DNA from: Planctomicrobium sp051466335
GTDB lineage: Bacteria; Planctomycetota; Planctomycetia; Planctomycetales; Planctomycetaceae
Reading direction: 5' to 3'
DNA: 64,000 bases
NCBI RefSeq assembly: GCF_051466335.1
Contig: NZ_CP195793.1
Coordinates: 2,232,001-2,296,000, forward strand
Program-made: the position numbers and the translations under genes
The notes under the pieces: generated by a model
Databases searched by the model: none
What the model saw: only the letters and a program-made list of their open reading frames with translations
Told to the model about the DNA's origin: nothing
Shown here: positions 8,538 through 17,378 of the stretch, piece by piece
How the letters are laid out: each line of letters starts with the position of its first letter
Numbering within the stretch: position 1 is the first letter of the stretch

Positions 8538-9785
8538 TTATTTCCAGCCGTCCAGACCGTGGCCCCGATTTTCGAGCGGGAGCTGGATTCGTTGCCCATG
8601 GTGACGGTGAGACGCATAGATCGCATGGCTCATTTCCACGACGGAACGACCATCCTCGGCACTGCATAGGGGCTCTCTCTCTTGCTCGATGGCGCTGAGT
8701 AAATCTCTCGCTGCCAGCGTGTGAAGTGCAACCTGCTTGCCAACGTCGACGATCGGCTCGTTCACACCGATTCCAGCGCTGCTGATCGGAATCCAGGGAC
8801 GCGGTTCAGCGGTCGGATGGAACGGGTTGCCAGGGATGAGGTGGGCGACTGGTTCAATATCGATTCGTAGGTCGATAATCCCTTTGTTGCCAATCAGTTG
8901 CAGTCCAAAGTTGGCTGCGGGATAGGTGACTCCCTTGATGGAATCAAAGTAGAACGGAAGACCGTTCTCCATGTCAAAGCGAGCGTGTAGGCGGTCTCCG
9001 GCGATGAGCCCGATTCCTTCATCTCCCTCGCGGAGATCGGTTGGCACCGCCAGTCGTACGCCCTGATACAGGTTGGCAGAGCAGGCAATTGGATTCCCTG
9101 CGAAATAACGAGCCAGGTCAAAAACATGGCTTCCAAGGACCCAAAGGTCGAGGCAGCCACCACGGTGGTCTTCTTTCCCACGCCCCCGCAGTTCGAGAAG
9201 GTCGCCGATTTCTCCTGATTTCAATGCTTTCAGCGCGACTTCGAGAGCAGGGTGGTAGTGGTTGCGGTGGGCGATCGCCAATCGGCACTTGTGGCGTTGG
9301 CAGGCACTCAGGATTTCGTCGGCCTCTGCAGGAGTGCGGCAAAACGGCTTCTCGCAGTAAATTCCTTTTGCGCCAGCGTTGATCGCAGCCATGATCATGT
9401 CGCGGTGTTCGGCAATAGCACGGGGAGCGACAACAACAATGTCCGGCTTCGTTTCCGCAAGCATTTTCCTGTAGTCAGCATAGGCTACTGCATGGGGGAG
9501 TTTAGACTGCTCTTTCTCTCGACCCGCATTGTTTGCGTCTGCGAACGCAATGACATTTGCTTGCGGTAGCTCGGACCACATCGTGTCGAGGCCGTGCCCG
9601 TAGTTTCCCTGTCCGGAGTGTCCGATTACCGCCACGTTCCACTTGGGCGGTGCAACTTGAGAATGCGCAGAAGCCAAAGAGGGGTTCAGGAGCGTCGTCA
9701 CCGTTGCAAACCCAGCTGTTTGCAGGAAATTGCGACGCGGAAGTGTGAAATTCGTCGTTTTGATGCTCTGAGCCACTGAACGCAC
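8538..9785 (-). CDS. Gfo/Idh/MocA family oxidoreductase with Tat-type leader
   Basis: 415 residues. A twin-arginine leader (PRRNFLQTAGFATVTTLL, about residues 17-34) precedes a Rossmann NAD(P)-binding domain (NVAVIGHSGQGNYGHGLD in place of the simple GxGxxG), then the family box EKPFCRTPAEADEIL with the conserved Lys of EKP, and a C-terminal substrate domain. Members oxidise or reduce sugars and polyols; planctomycetes carry many Tat-exported copies thought to act on carbohydrates in the periplasm. The substrate is unknown. The start is GTG at 9785. It is divergent from the cytochrome peroxidase gene, 160 bases away. Confidence 0.9.
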   Translation of the reverse strand: MRSVAQSIKTTNFTLPRRNFLQTAGFATVTTLLNPSLASAHSQVAPPKWNVAVIGHSGQGNYGHGLDTMWSELPQANVIAFADANNAGREKEQSKLPHAVAYADYRKMLAETKPDIVVVAPRAIAEHRDMIMAAINAGAKGIYCEKPFCRTPAEADEILSACQRHKCRLAIAHRNHYHPALEVALKALKSGEIGDLLELRGRGKEDHRGGCLDLWVLGSHVFDLARYFAGNPIACSANLYQGVRLAVPTDLREGDEGIGLIAGDRLHARFDMENGLPFYFDSIKGVTYPAANFGLQLIGNKGIIDLRIDIEPVAHLIPGNPFHPTAEPRPWIPISSAGIGVNEPIVDVGKQVALHTLAARDLLSAIEQEREPLCSAEDGRSVVEMSHAIYASHRHHGQRIQLPLENRGHGLDGWK

Positions 9786-9945
9786 CTTTCATGTCGGGTG
9801 TACCCCCGAACCTGAGCCTCTCAAACGGGAAAATTCCTGAGAATGGGTCTCAATGCCGCTCAAAGTTGGCTGTTTTAAACGGCCCCTTCTACAATCTGAT
9901 TTCACGAAATTTCCCCCACCTCTCTGCTAGGAGTCGATCCTACCA

Positions 9946-11214
9946 ATGTTCTTCAAACTGAACAAACTCCATTTCAGCTTAGGTTTGATGGCTTCCCTTG
10001 CCGGAGCAACAATAGTCGCAGGAAATGCAATCGGCGCGGGGATTGAAGAAGCCTCGGAAGAAGTTCTTGTGCTCGGTACAGGAGATCTCCTGAGTGGAGT
10101 CCCTGGAGAAGGTGCACTGACAGTCGAGGAAATCAAAAAATGGCTCGCAATTCCAGGCAATCACGAGACTCTGAAATTCAAGCTCCCATTGGGATTAGCG
10201 GCTGGAGAATCGACCATTAAAGGGATTCAAGAGAATCCAATGACCCGGGCGAAAATCGAACTCGGTCGTCAGCTCTATTTTGATCCTCGTCTCTCTATCG
10301 ACGGGACAGTCAGCTGTGCATCCTGCCACCATCCAGATAGCGGTTTTGCATTCAATACCCGCTTCGGTGTTGGGATCAACGGATTGGAAGGGGGACGAAA
10401 TTCCCCTGTGAGTTTCAATCGTATTCTGTCTGACCTGCAGTTCTGGGATGGGCGTGCAGCAACTCTGGAAGAACAGGCGATCGGGCCCATTGCAAACCCG
10501 ATTGAAATGGGAAACACCCATGATACGTGCATCGAGTCTCTGAAGAAGATCAAAGGGTATCAGCTTCAGTTTGATGCTGTGTTTGGTCAGAACTCTCTGA
10601 ACATCGACAATGTCGGCAAGGCATTGGCAGCATTTGAACGCGCGATCGTGACCGGGCCATCGCCGTACGACTACCACGAAGAACTGCAGCGATTTGCTAA
10701 ACTGGATCAAGCCGATCTGGAAGAATTACTGGAAGATGAAGAAATTGCGGCGACATACAGGGCTGCCGTGGACGCAGCGAAAGCCCATCCGCTGAGCGAA
10801 AGTGCTGCTCGCGGTTACAAGCTTTTCTTTAGCGAAAGAGCCAACTGTGCTGCATGTCACGTCGGAGCGAATCTTTCCGACGAGAAGTACCACAATCTGG
10901 GAATTGGAATCGACGCGGAAGAGCCAGATGTTGGGCGTTACGCAGTGACCAACAACGATGCCGATTGGGGAGCGTTCAAGACTCCAACCGTTCGTAACGT
11001 CGCCCAGACTGGTCCGTATATGCACGACGGCAGCCTGCAGACACTGCTGGAAGTGGTGGAGCACTACAATAAAGGGGGGACTCCGAACAAGAACCTCAGC
11101 GACAAGATTTTCCCGTTGAAGTTGACTGAGCAGGAAAAACTGGATCTCGTTGCTTTCATGGAAGCTTGCACCGGTCCATTCCCCGAAATTGAAGCGGCTC
11201 GACTGCCTGAATAG
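9946..11214 (+). CDS. Di-haem cytochrome c peroxidase (CCP/MauG family)
   Basis: 422 residues with an N-terminal signal segment. Two c-type haem sites are visible: CASCH (Cys124, Cys127, His128) and CAACH (Cys301, Cys304, His305), with a likely distal ligand Met359 in GPYMHDGS. Other family marks are LGRQLYFDPRLS, FWDGRAATLEEQA and NPIEMG. Predicted periplasmic hydrogen peroxide reductase or MauG-like oxidase. About 40 acidic/alanine residues between the haem domains (250-290) look like an insertion. A PQQ-propeller gene and a redoxin gene follow on the same strand, but a terminator-like hairpin at 11247 separates it from them. The AGGAG site lies 12 bases before ATG. Confidence 0.94.
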   Translation: MFFKLNKLHFSLGLMASLAGATIVAGNAIGAGIEEASEEVLVLGTGDLLSGVPGEGALTVEEIKKWLAIPGNHETLKFKLPLGLAAGESTIKGIQENPMTRAKIELGRQLYFDPRLSIDGTVSCASCHHPDSGFAFNTRFGVGINGLEGGRNSPVSFNRILSDLQFWDGRAATLEEQAIGPIANPIEMGNTHDTCIESLKKIKGYQLQFDAVFGQNSLNIDNVGKALAAFERAIVTGPSPYDYHEELQRFAKLDQADLEELLEDEEIAATYRAAVDAAKAHPLSESAARGYKLFFSERANCAACHVGANLSDEKYHNLGIGIDAEEPDVGRYAVTNNDADWGAFKTPTVRNVAQTGPYMHDGSLQTLLEVVEHYNKGGTPNKNLSDKIFPLKLTEQEKLDLVAFMEACTGPFPEIEAARLPE

Positions 11215-11246
11215 TTCTCGATTCAAAATTTGAAATTTTGAAGTAG

Positions 11247-11316
11247 AAGCGTCCCAGATACCACTTTCGACATGTCAAATTTGATTTGTCGGATGGTATT
11301 ATTGGGACGCTTTCAT
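11247..11316 (+). terminator. Long hairpin terminator after the peroxidase gene
   Basis: Arms AAGCGTCCCA (11247-11256) and TGGGACGCTT (11303-11312) pair perfectly. The enclosed bases continue the stem (GATACCA with TGGTATT) around a small inner loop, and a short T-run follows. It ends 30 bases past the peroxidase stop. Confidence 0.75.
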
Positions 11317-11359
11317 TGAATTGACCGGCATTTGAGTTTTGTTCAGACAGGGAGGCCAC

Positions 11360-12673
11360 ATGGCTGGTACTCGTATGGTTGCTCGGCTCGTACTTTCCAC
11401 TCTCGCGTTTTCTCTAATGGGGTACGGAATTGGTTCGGCTTCCGATAGCTGGCCTTCCTTCCGGGGAGAGAACCGTTCTGCCGTTTCCAATGACTCTGGA
11501 CTTTTAGACAAGTGGCCAGAAAATGGTCCTCCGCTGCTTTGGAAAATGCAGGGTGCCGGCCGAGGTTATGCTGAACTGGCAATTGCAAACGGGCGGATCT
11601 ACACGCTGGGTGATGCCCCGAGTGTTGCCGACGACAAAGATGAATACCTGATCTGTTTTGAGCAGGCGACCGGGAAGCCGCTCTGGCACACAAAGACTGG
11701 TGCTCCCTGGACTGAAGGGAAGCCCGATTGGCAGAGTTCCCGAGGAACCCCGACCGTCGCTGGGGATCAGGTCTTCGTTGTGACCCCCGGAGGCGAACTT
11801 GTCTGCTGCAATGCAGAAGATGGAACCGAGCAATGGCGTCGCAATTTGAAGAGCGACTTCAACGGCGTCAAAGCCGATAGCTGGGGATACAGCGAGTCGG
11901 TTCTCGTCGATGGAGATCGCGTGATCTGCACACCAGGCGGCGAGACAAATACCGTTGTTGCACTCAATAAACAGACTGGCGAAACAGTCTGGACCTGTGC
12001 ACGCGAAGGTGATCGCGGTGCTGGACACGCATCGATTGTCCCATCTGAAATTGGCGGGACAAAAGTGTATGTGCAATCAACAGGAAGTGGGCCGATGGGG
12101 GTCCGCGCCGAAGACGGCAAACTGCTTTGGACCTACGAGGTAGAAAAAACTGTAGCAGTCATTCCAACACCAATTATTCGTGATGAGTTGGTATTTTTCG
12201 TCGCTGGCTACAAGCGAGGAGGGGCACTGCTCAAACAGGTTGCAGGGGAAGGGAATACCGTCTCAATCGAGGAGATTTACCCACTCAAGGTGAAACTGGC
12301 TAACAAGCATGGGGGAGTTGTCCTTTATGGTGATTACCTGTACGGCGATTCTGACGACGCGGGCATTCCATATTGTGCAGATCTAATGAGTGGTGAGGTG
12401 CTTTGGAGTCAGCGTGGATCGGGTCGCGGATCGACTTCTGTTGCAGCGGCCGATGGTCATCTCTATTTCCTGTTCTCCGACGGTAAAATCGCACTCGTTC
12501 CAGCGAATCCCGAGAAGTACGAAGAAGTCAGTTCGTTTCAGGTTCCGGAGAGTGGAGAGCGTCCTAGCTGGGCGCATCCTGTCATTGTCGATGGAAAGCT
12601 GTATTTGCGACAGCAAGACACAATTCTCTGCTACGATCTCCGCAGCGGGAATGACAGTCAGGTCCGACGCTAG
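11360..12673 (+). CDS. PQQ-like beta-propeller repeat protein
   Basis: 437 residues, secreted. ATG at 11360 follows GGGAGG by 4 bases, better than the upstream TTG frame start. A signal peptide (about 1-28, ending GSAS) precedes SWPSFRGENRSAVS, the usual N-terminal phrase of planctomycete PQQ-like proteins, then repeated blades of the type GKPLWHTKTG, GTEQWRRNL, GETVWTCARE and GEVLWSQRGS. Such propellers resemble BamB and quinoprotein dehydrogenases; without visible cofactor ligands I cannot say it binds PQQ. Likely an envelope binding or scaffold protein. It may be co-transcribed with the redoxin gene 82 bases downstream. Confidence 0.88.
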   Translation: MAGTRMVARLVLSTLAFSLMGYGIGSASDSWPSFRGENRSAVSNDSGLLDKWPENGPPLLWKMQGAGRGYAELAIANGRIYTLGDAPSVADDKDEYLICFEQATGKPLWHTKTGAPWTEGKPDWQSSRGTPTVAGDQVFVVTPGGELVCCNAEDGTEQWRRNLKSDFNGVKADSWGYSESVLVDGDRVICTPGGETNTVVALNKQTGETVWTCAREGDRGAGHASIVPSEIGGTKVYVQSTGSGPMGVRAEDGKLLWTYEVEKTVAVIPTPIIRDELVFFVAGYKRGGALLKQVAGEGNTVSIEEIYPLKVKLANKHGGVVLYGDYLYGDSDDAGIPYCADLMSGEVLWSQRGSGRGSTSVAAADGHLYFLFSDGKIALVPANPEKYEEVSSFQVPESGERPSWAHPVIVDGKLYLRQQDTILCYDLRSGNDSQVRR

Positions 12674-12755
12674 CCTTCCTGTGAGTGGGCAGTCACTCGC
12701 TTAGCGCCGCTTGTGATTGTTTGCATCGAGCGATTCAGTTCTATCGGAGTGACCA

Positions 12756-13376
12756 ATGAAGCGTTTTCTTGCTTATCTGATGATTTTCGCCCTGATACTC
12801 GCTCCGCATGTCATGGCCGGTGAATACAACGACGTCCTCTCGATTGGTGATCCGGCTCCCCAATGGAAAGACTTGCCGGGCGTCGATGGTATCGCACATT
12901 CCCTGAGCGATCTGGCCGAGAAAGATGTCGTCGTGGTGGTGTTCACGTGTGTCAGTTGTCCCACCGCCGCTGACTATGAAGTTCGAATTAATGAGCTTCA
13001 CAAGAAGTATGCCACGGAGGGAAAAGTCGGAATCGTCGCCATCTGTGTGAACCGAGTGGCGGATGATAAGCTCCCAGCGCTGACGGCACGTGCCCAGGAA
13101 AAAGGGCTGGAATTTCCCTACCTGTATGATGAGTCGCAGAAAGTCGCTCGTGATTTTGGCGCGGTCTTCACCCCGGAGTTTTACGTTCTGAATCGCGAAC
13201 GCAAGGTCGTCTACATGGGGGCGATGGACGATGCGACCGATGCGTCGAAAGTGACAAAGCACTTTGTCGACGCAGCGATTCAATCGGCGATTAACGGCAC
13301 TGAATTGCAGGAGAAAGAAGTGATCGCACGAGGATGTCGCGTCCGGTATGTGAAAGAACGGCGACGCCCTGAATGA
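12756..13376 (+). CDS. Secreted thioredoxin-like redoxin
   Basis: 206 residues with a signal peptide (about 1-21, ending MAGE). The redoxin fold is shown by GDPAPQWKDLPGVDG, then VVVFTCVSCPTAADYEVRI with an active-site C-V-S-C pair (Cys65, Cys68), and the cis-Pro region in FTPEFYVLNRERKVVYMGAMDD. Related planctomycete proteins are annotated as AhpC/TSA- or TlpA-like. It probably reduces disulfides or peroxides outside the cytoplasm, fitting the nearby peroxidase and propeller genes. GGAG lies 7 bases before the ATG. A CxxC of Val-Ser replaces the usual Gly-Pro, so the redox potential may differ from thioredoxin. Confidence 0.88.
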   Translation: MKRFLAYLMIFALILAPHVMAGEYNDVLSIGDPAPQWKDLPGVDGIAHSLSDLAEKDVVVVVFTCVSCPTAADYEVRINELHKKYATEGKVGIVAICVNRVADDKLPALTARAQEKGLEFPYLYDESQKVARDFGAVFTPEFYVLNRERKVVYMGAMDDATDASKVTKHFVDAAIQSAINGTELQEKEVIARGCRVRYVKERRRPE

Positions 13377-13432
13377 TGTGATTTGTGCATCTGAATCGAA
13401 ACCGCGTTGCGGGAATTTTTAAGCGGACTCAG

Positions 13433-13867
13433 CTATGCAGATGGCGGAATGTAGGGATCATCTGCTGGCCGGAATTCATTGACTCCTTGCGTGGTAACCC
13501 CCGGAGTTGTCCCCTGAGGTGATTCGATTGGTGGAAGAAAGTTGTCACCCGGATCACCTTGTTTCGGAATTGGTGTGGCAGGCGGGGTTTTGAGTGGCGC
13601 TGGAGTCAGGGGAGGAGGCGGTGCGTCCTTTTGAACCGGATACTCGTCAGCCGCCTGTTTGTGACTATGAAAATTCAGCTCATCCGGCGTCCGGAGGTAA
13701 TGTGGAACCGGGTAGCTCAACGGAGCGGGCGTCGCTTCACGAATTGCGTGTGGAATGTAATTCTCACCAACAGTGTCGCAGTGAATACGTTTCGAGGCAC
13801 AGCAGCAACCAGTGATGAGTACCGGTGCCGCCATGAGAAGAGCGAAGGAGATGGATTGTCTGAGCAT
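13433..13867 (-). CDS. Proline-rich lipoprotein, hypothetical
   Basis: 144 residues. The N-terminus is a lipoprotein signal with lipobox LITG-C at about residue 21, followed directly by further cysteines (CCCAS). The rest is low complexity, rich in Pro and Thr (PPPPLTPAPLKTPPATPIP) with no recognised domain, so it is probably an extended surface-anchored protein. It converges on the redoxin gene and diverges from the second PQQ-propeller gene. No function can be assigned. Confidence 0.7.
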   Translation of the reverse strand: MLRQSISFALLMAAPVLITGCCCASKRIHCDTVGENYIPHAIREATPAPLSYPVPHYLRTPDELNFHSHKQAADEYPVQKDAPPPPLTPAPLKTPPATPIPKQGDPGDNFLPPIESPQGTTPGVTTQGVNEFRPADDPYIPPSA

Positions 13868-14055
13868 GATGCTAATCTCAACCGATTCTTCAGCGTGTTT
13901 CGTCTGTAACGGTTTTTATGATCGGATGGGTCGTGATGCTGCCATCAGCTCAATGGGGGATCGTGTGCGCTGAATTTTAGGTGCAGTTACTACAATCGTT
14001 GAAACTATCCCATTCTTCCAAATTGATTCCCGTTTGCTTCCGCCAAGGGGTGCTT

Positions 14056-15351
14056 ATGTTTTCCAATTTAAAGCGAAATGCGTCACTTCAGCTTTGGGCC
14101 AGCCTGATTTCGATCATGGGACTTCAGTTCGGACAGGGAGCAATTTTTGCCGATTGGCCTGAATTCCGAGGCCCATCAGGGCAGGGACATTCCGAGCAGG
14201 AAAATCTCCCACTCGCCTGGAGTGAATCTGAGAGCATTGGGTGGAAGCAGGAGATCCCGGGGATTTCCTGGGCATCCCCCGTCATCGCGCAAGGAAAGAT
14301 TTTTCTTTCAACCGCGATCGACGTGACTCCTGAAGCATCTGACGAGAATGAGAATCCAGAGCAAACAATCAATCTGGGAGCGATCTGCCTAGATGAACAA
14401 ACGGGTGAGAAGCTCTGGGTGATCACCTTGTTCACTCAGGTCGGTGAAGTCGAGTTCCATAAGAAGAACAGCCATGCGAGTCCGACTCCGATCATTGATG
14501 GCGATCAGATCTACTTTCACTACGGTCCTCACGGGACCGCTTGTGTGGATATCTCCGGGAACACTCTGTGGTCCCGCAAGTTGGAATATTCGCCCACACA
14601 CGGGAATGGAGGCTCTCCAGCGTTGGTCGATGACTTGCTGGTTTTCTGCTGCGATGGTCACGATCTTCAGTATTCAATTGCACTCGATAAGAATACCGGC
14701 GACGTCAGGTGGAAAACGGATCGCTCTTTCCATGATGGACCGGGGTTTTCTTTTTCGACCCCATTGATTGTGGAGATCAACGGAACGATGCAAGCAATCT
14801 GTCCCGCAAGTGGTGCCGTCTACGGATATGAGGCAGCGACAGGGAAAGAGATCTGGCGATTCCAATATCCGGGCGGCTATTCCGTGATCCCCAGACCTGT
14901 CTATGGAAATGGACTTGTCTACATCTGCACCGGATACATGAAACCCACATTGCTGGCGATTGATCCAACAGGCACGGGAGACGTCACTGAAACGCACCTT
15001 CGCTGGAAGACGGAAAAGCAGGTTCCGCATTCCGCTTCGCTGTTGTTGATCGACGAAAATCTGTTCTTCGTCTCCGACAAGGGGATCGCTCGCTGCGTCG
15101 ATGCCCTGACAGGCGAAACTCACTGGGAGGAACGCATCGGAGGGAATTTCTCCGCGTCCCCTTTGTATGCTGCGGGGCGGATCTACTTTCAAAACGAAGA
15201 AGGGCTAGGAACGGTGATCGCTGCATCCACGACATTTGAGGTGCTCGCCAAAAATCGCATTACGGAGGAGGAGCGGACCTTTGCCAGCTACGCTGTTAAT
15301 CAGGACTCGCTCTTCATTCGAAGTGAGCGCCATCTGTTCAAGATCGACTGA
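14056..15351 (+). CDS. PQQ-like beta-propeller repeat protein
   Basis: 431 residues. The frame opens at 13981, but ATG at 14056 has an AAGGGG site 5 bases upstream and begins a normal signal peptide (MFSNLKRNASLQLW..., cleaved near FADWPEF). DWPEFRGPSGQGHS is the family N-terminal motif; blade motifs include GEKLWVITL, GNTLWSRKL, GDVRWKTDRS, GKEIWRFQYP and GETHWEERIG. The protein is a paralogue of the propellers at 11.4 and 26.5 kb. Predicted periplasmic or outer-membrane-associated; ligand unknown. A strong terminator follows. Confidence 0.88.
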   Translation: MFSNLKRNASLQLWASLISIMGLQFGQGAIFADWPEFRGPSGQGHSEQENLPLAWSESESIGWKQEIPGISWASPVIAQGKIFLSTAIDVTPEASDENENPEQTINLGAICLDEQTGEKLWVITLFTQVGEVEFHKKNSHASPTPIIDGDQIYFHYGPHGTACVDISGNTLWSRKLEYSPTHGNGGSPALVDDLLVFCCDGHDLQYSIALDKNTGDVRWKTDRSFHDGPGFSFSTPLIVEINGTMQAICPASGAVYGYEAATGKEIWRFQYPGGYSVIPRPVYGNGLVYICTGYMKPTLLAIDPTGTGDVTETHLRWKTEKQVPHSASLLLIDENLFFVSDKGIARCVDALTGETHWEERIGGNFSASPLYAAGRIYFQNEEGLGTVIAASTTFEVLAKNRITEEERTFASYAVNQDSLFIRSERHLFKID

Positions 15352-15399
15352 ATTCTGTCGGTCTGATCGAAGATGAAACGTCGAATTCGAAATTAACTC

Positions 15400-15428
15400 G
15401 CCGACTCTTCTGGAGTCGGCGTTTCTCT
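15400..15428 (+). terminator. Intrinsic terminator
   Basis: Perfect 8-bp stem GCCGACTC (15400-15407) and GAGTCGGC (15413-15420) with a 5-base loop, followed by GTTTCTCTT. It ends the propeller gene only 12 bases before the next start codon, so the aminotransferase must either be read through or use a promoter inside the propeller gene's end. Confidence 0.8.
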
Positions 15429-15439
15429 TGGAATCAACT

Positions 15440-16660
15440 ATGTCTGTCGTCTTAAAACCGGTCAGTGAAGAGGCGCGAATTGCATTTGCCAAGGACCAGT
15501 GGTCGTTCCCAGAGGGGGTAACCTTTCTGAATCATGGTTCATTCGGACCGACCCCCCGCGCCGTGCGGGAATCTCGCGAAGGCTGGTTACGGGAGCACGC
15601 AGCGAACCCGATGGATTTCTTTGTTCGTCGCGTGGCAGGCCTCATGGAAGAAGCATTGCACGAAGTTGCCAGATTGGTGAAATGCCATCCTGAGAATTTG
15701 ATCTTTGTCCAGAATGCGACATCAGGCATGAATATCGTCGCGGAGAATACGCCGCTCAGTTCCGGTGACGAAGTTCTTCTGAGTGATCACGAATACGGGG
15801 CAGTCGTTCGGATCTGGGGGCAGGCCTGTCAGAAGGTGGGAGCGAAAACAGTGTTGGCCCGCCTCCCGGACCCGCTCGATTCAGAAGACGAGGTCATCGA
15901 AGCGATTTTCGCGAAGGCGACACCTCGAACGAAAATGCTCGTGGTGAGCCATGTCACCTCGGCGACCGCAGTCATCATGCCCGTCAAACGGATCTGCGAG
16001 CGGGCCAGGGAACTGGGGATTCCAGTCTGCATCGACGGCCCGCATGCGCTCGCGCAGATTGAAATCGACATCAATTCAATTCCATGCGACTTCTACGCGG
16101 TCAGTTGCCATAAATGGTTGTGTGCTCCGTATGGAACAGGCTTTCTTTACGTGAAATCACGACACAAACAGGGGTTAAAGCCAAACTTGATTAGCTGGGG
16201 AAAAAGTCTCGGCGGAAGACCAGCTTCATGGCGAGATGAATTTCATTGGCCGGGAACCTTTGATCCGACGGGATTTCTCGCGATTCCAGTTGCGATTCAG
16301 TGGTTGCGTGATTATGGAATCGCCGAGTTTCGTCGTTACTACACTGAGCTAACGTCTTATGCCAAGTCCCAATTGTTGCAGATTGACGGTGCTCGACTGT
16401 TGACGACGGACGCTGTCGATTGGAATGGCAGCATGGTGACTGTTCGTCTTCCGGTTCCAGATACGGGAGAACGTCCCAGCGACTCGCAGCCACTTCAGGT
16501 GTGGCTATGGGAGAAGAAGAAAATCGAAATTCCCGTGGTCCGCTGGCGGGATTTCGTCCATACCCGAGTCTCAAGCCACCTCTATAATGACCGGTCTCAG
16601 ATCGATTATCTTGTCGCGTCGATTCGTGAGTTTTTGGAGACTGAAACCCGGCCGAATTGA
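15440..16660 (+). CDS. PLP-dependent aminotransferase class V-fold (isopenicillin N epimerase-like)
   Basis: 406 residues. Fold type I PLP enzyme close to isopenicillin-N epimerase/cysteine desulfurase-like proteins. Visible are FLNHGSFGPTPRAV, the phosphate-binding region VQNATSGMNIV, CIDGPHALAQ with the cofactor-binding Asp (about 199), and the Schiff-base Lys in SCHKWLCAPYGTGFLY (about Lys225). No cysteine loop typical of NifS/SufS is evident, so epimerase- or hydrolase-type chemistry is as likely as desulfuration. I chose ATG at 15440 (GGAA about 7 bases upstream) over the TTG at 15428. No pathway partner is adjacent. Confidence 0.9.
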   Translation: MSVVLKPVSEEARIAFAKDQWSFPEGVTFLNHGSFGPTPRAVRESREGWLREHAANPMDFFVRRVAGLMEEALHEVARLVKCHPENLIFVQNATSGMNIVAENTPLSSGDEVLLSDHEYGAVVRIWGQACQKVGAKTVLARLPDPLDSEDEVIEAIFAKATPRTKMLVVSHVTSATAVIMPVKRICERARELGIPVCIDGPHALAQIEIDINSIPCDFYAVSCHKWLCAPYGTGFLYVKSRHKQGLKPNLISWGKSLGGRPASWRDEFHWPGTFDPTGFLAIPVAIQWLRDYGIAEFRRYYTELTSYAKSQLLQIDGARLLTTDAVDWNGSMVTVRLPVPDTGERPSDSQPLQVWLWEKKKIEIPVVRWRDFVHTRVSSHLYNDRSQIDYLVASIREFLETETRPN

Positions 16661-16955
16661 GCGGCGTTGAGGAATTCGGGGGTGACTGGAAAGTCTGGTG
16701 GCGGGATATTTTCCTATTTCTGCTCAAATTTCCATTTTACTTGTAAAAGTCGTCAACTGCAGGGAAATCTTCTCTGCAGCGGAACCGTAAACCGATATGA
16801 TGATTCCCGGATTCGCTGACGATTCCAGTGCCACTCTCCTTGCGCTGAAGGATCTTAGGGCGAATCGATTCCTACGCAAAAGTGATTTTTGAATACAATG
16901 CCGCTGCACCAGTTCCGTTGGATCCATTTCTGGATGTTGCAGTTCTGAGTTTCCG

Positions 16956-17378
16956 ATGCCAATCAAAAGCAATCAGCTCAAAGACCCTGAATTAAATCTC
17001 GTCCCGATGGTGGACGTTCTCATGGTATTGATGATTTTCTTTATGGTGGGGACGCAGTTTATCCGCCGGGAAAGTCAGTATGAGATCAAGCTGCCAACCG
17101 TGACAGAAGCGATGCCCTTGACCGACTTGCCGGATGAGCTGGTGGTCAATGTTCAGGAAGACGGGACGTTCTTTCTGGGAGCAGCACAAAAGACGACGGA
17201 TGAGCTTCTGACGGATTTGATCGCTGCCCAAAAACGTTATCCCGAACAGGTCGTTGTGATACGTGGTGACGAAAGTGGGCGCTACCAGCATGTGATGACA
17301 GTGTTGAATCTGTGTAAACGTGCGAGCATTACGAACATTCAGTTGGCGAATCGGATTTCCACCGATGGAGGCTCGTGA
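16956..17378 (+). CDS. ExbD/TolR family biopolymer transport protein
   Basis: 140 residues. Short cytoplasmic N-terminus, one transmembrane helix carrying the conserved Asp (LVPMVDVLMVLMIFFMVG, about residues 16-33), and a periplasmic domain with VVVIRGDESGRYQHVM typical of ExbD/TolR. Such proteins couple the proton gradient to TonB- or TolA-like partners as part of an ExbB/TolQ-ExbD/TolR stator. No ExbB/TolQ gene is present here. It overlaps the next gene at GTGATG, so the two are translationally coupled. Confidence 0.92.
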   Translation: MPIKSNQLKDPELNLVPMVDVLMVLMIFFMVGTQFIRRESQYEIKLPTVTEAMPLTDLPDELVVNVQEDGTFFLGAAQKTTDELLTDLIAAQKRYPEQVVVIRGDESGRYQHVMTVLNLCKRASITNIQLANRISTDGGS

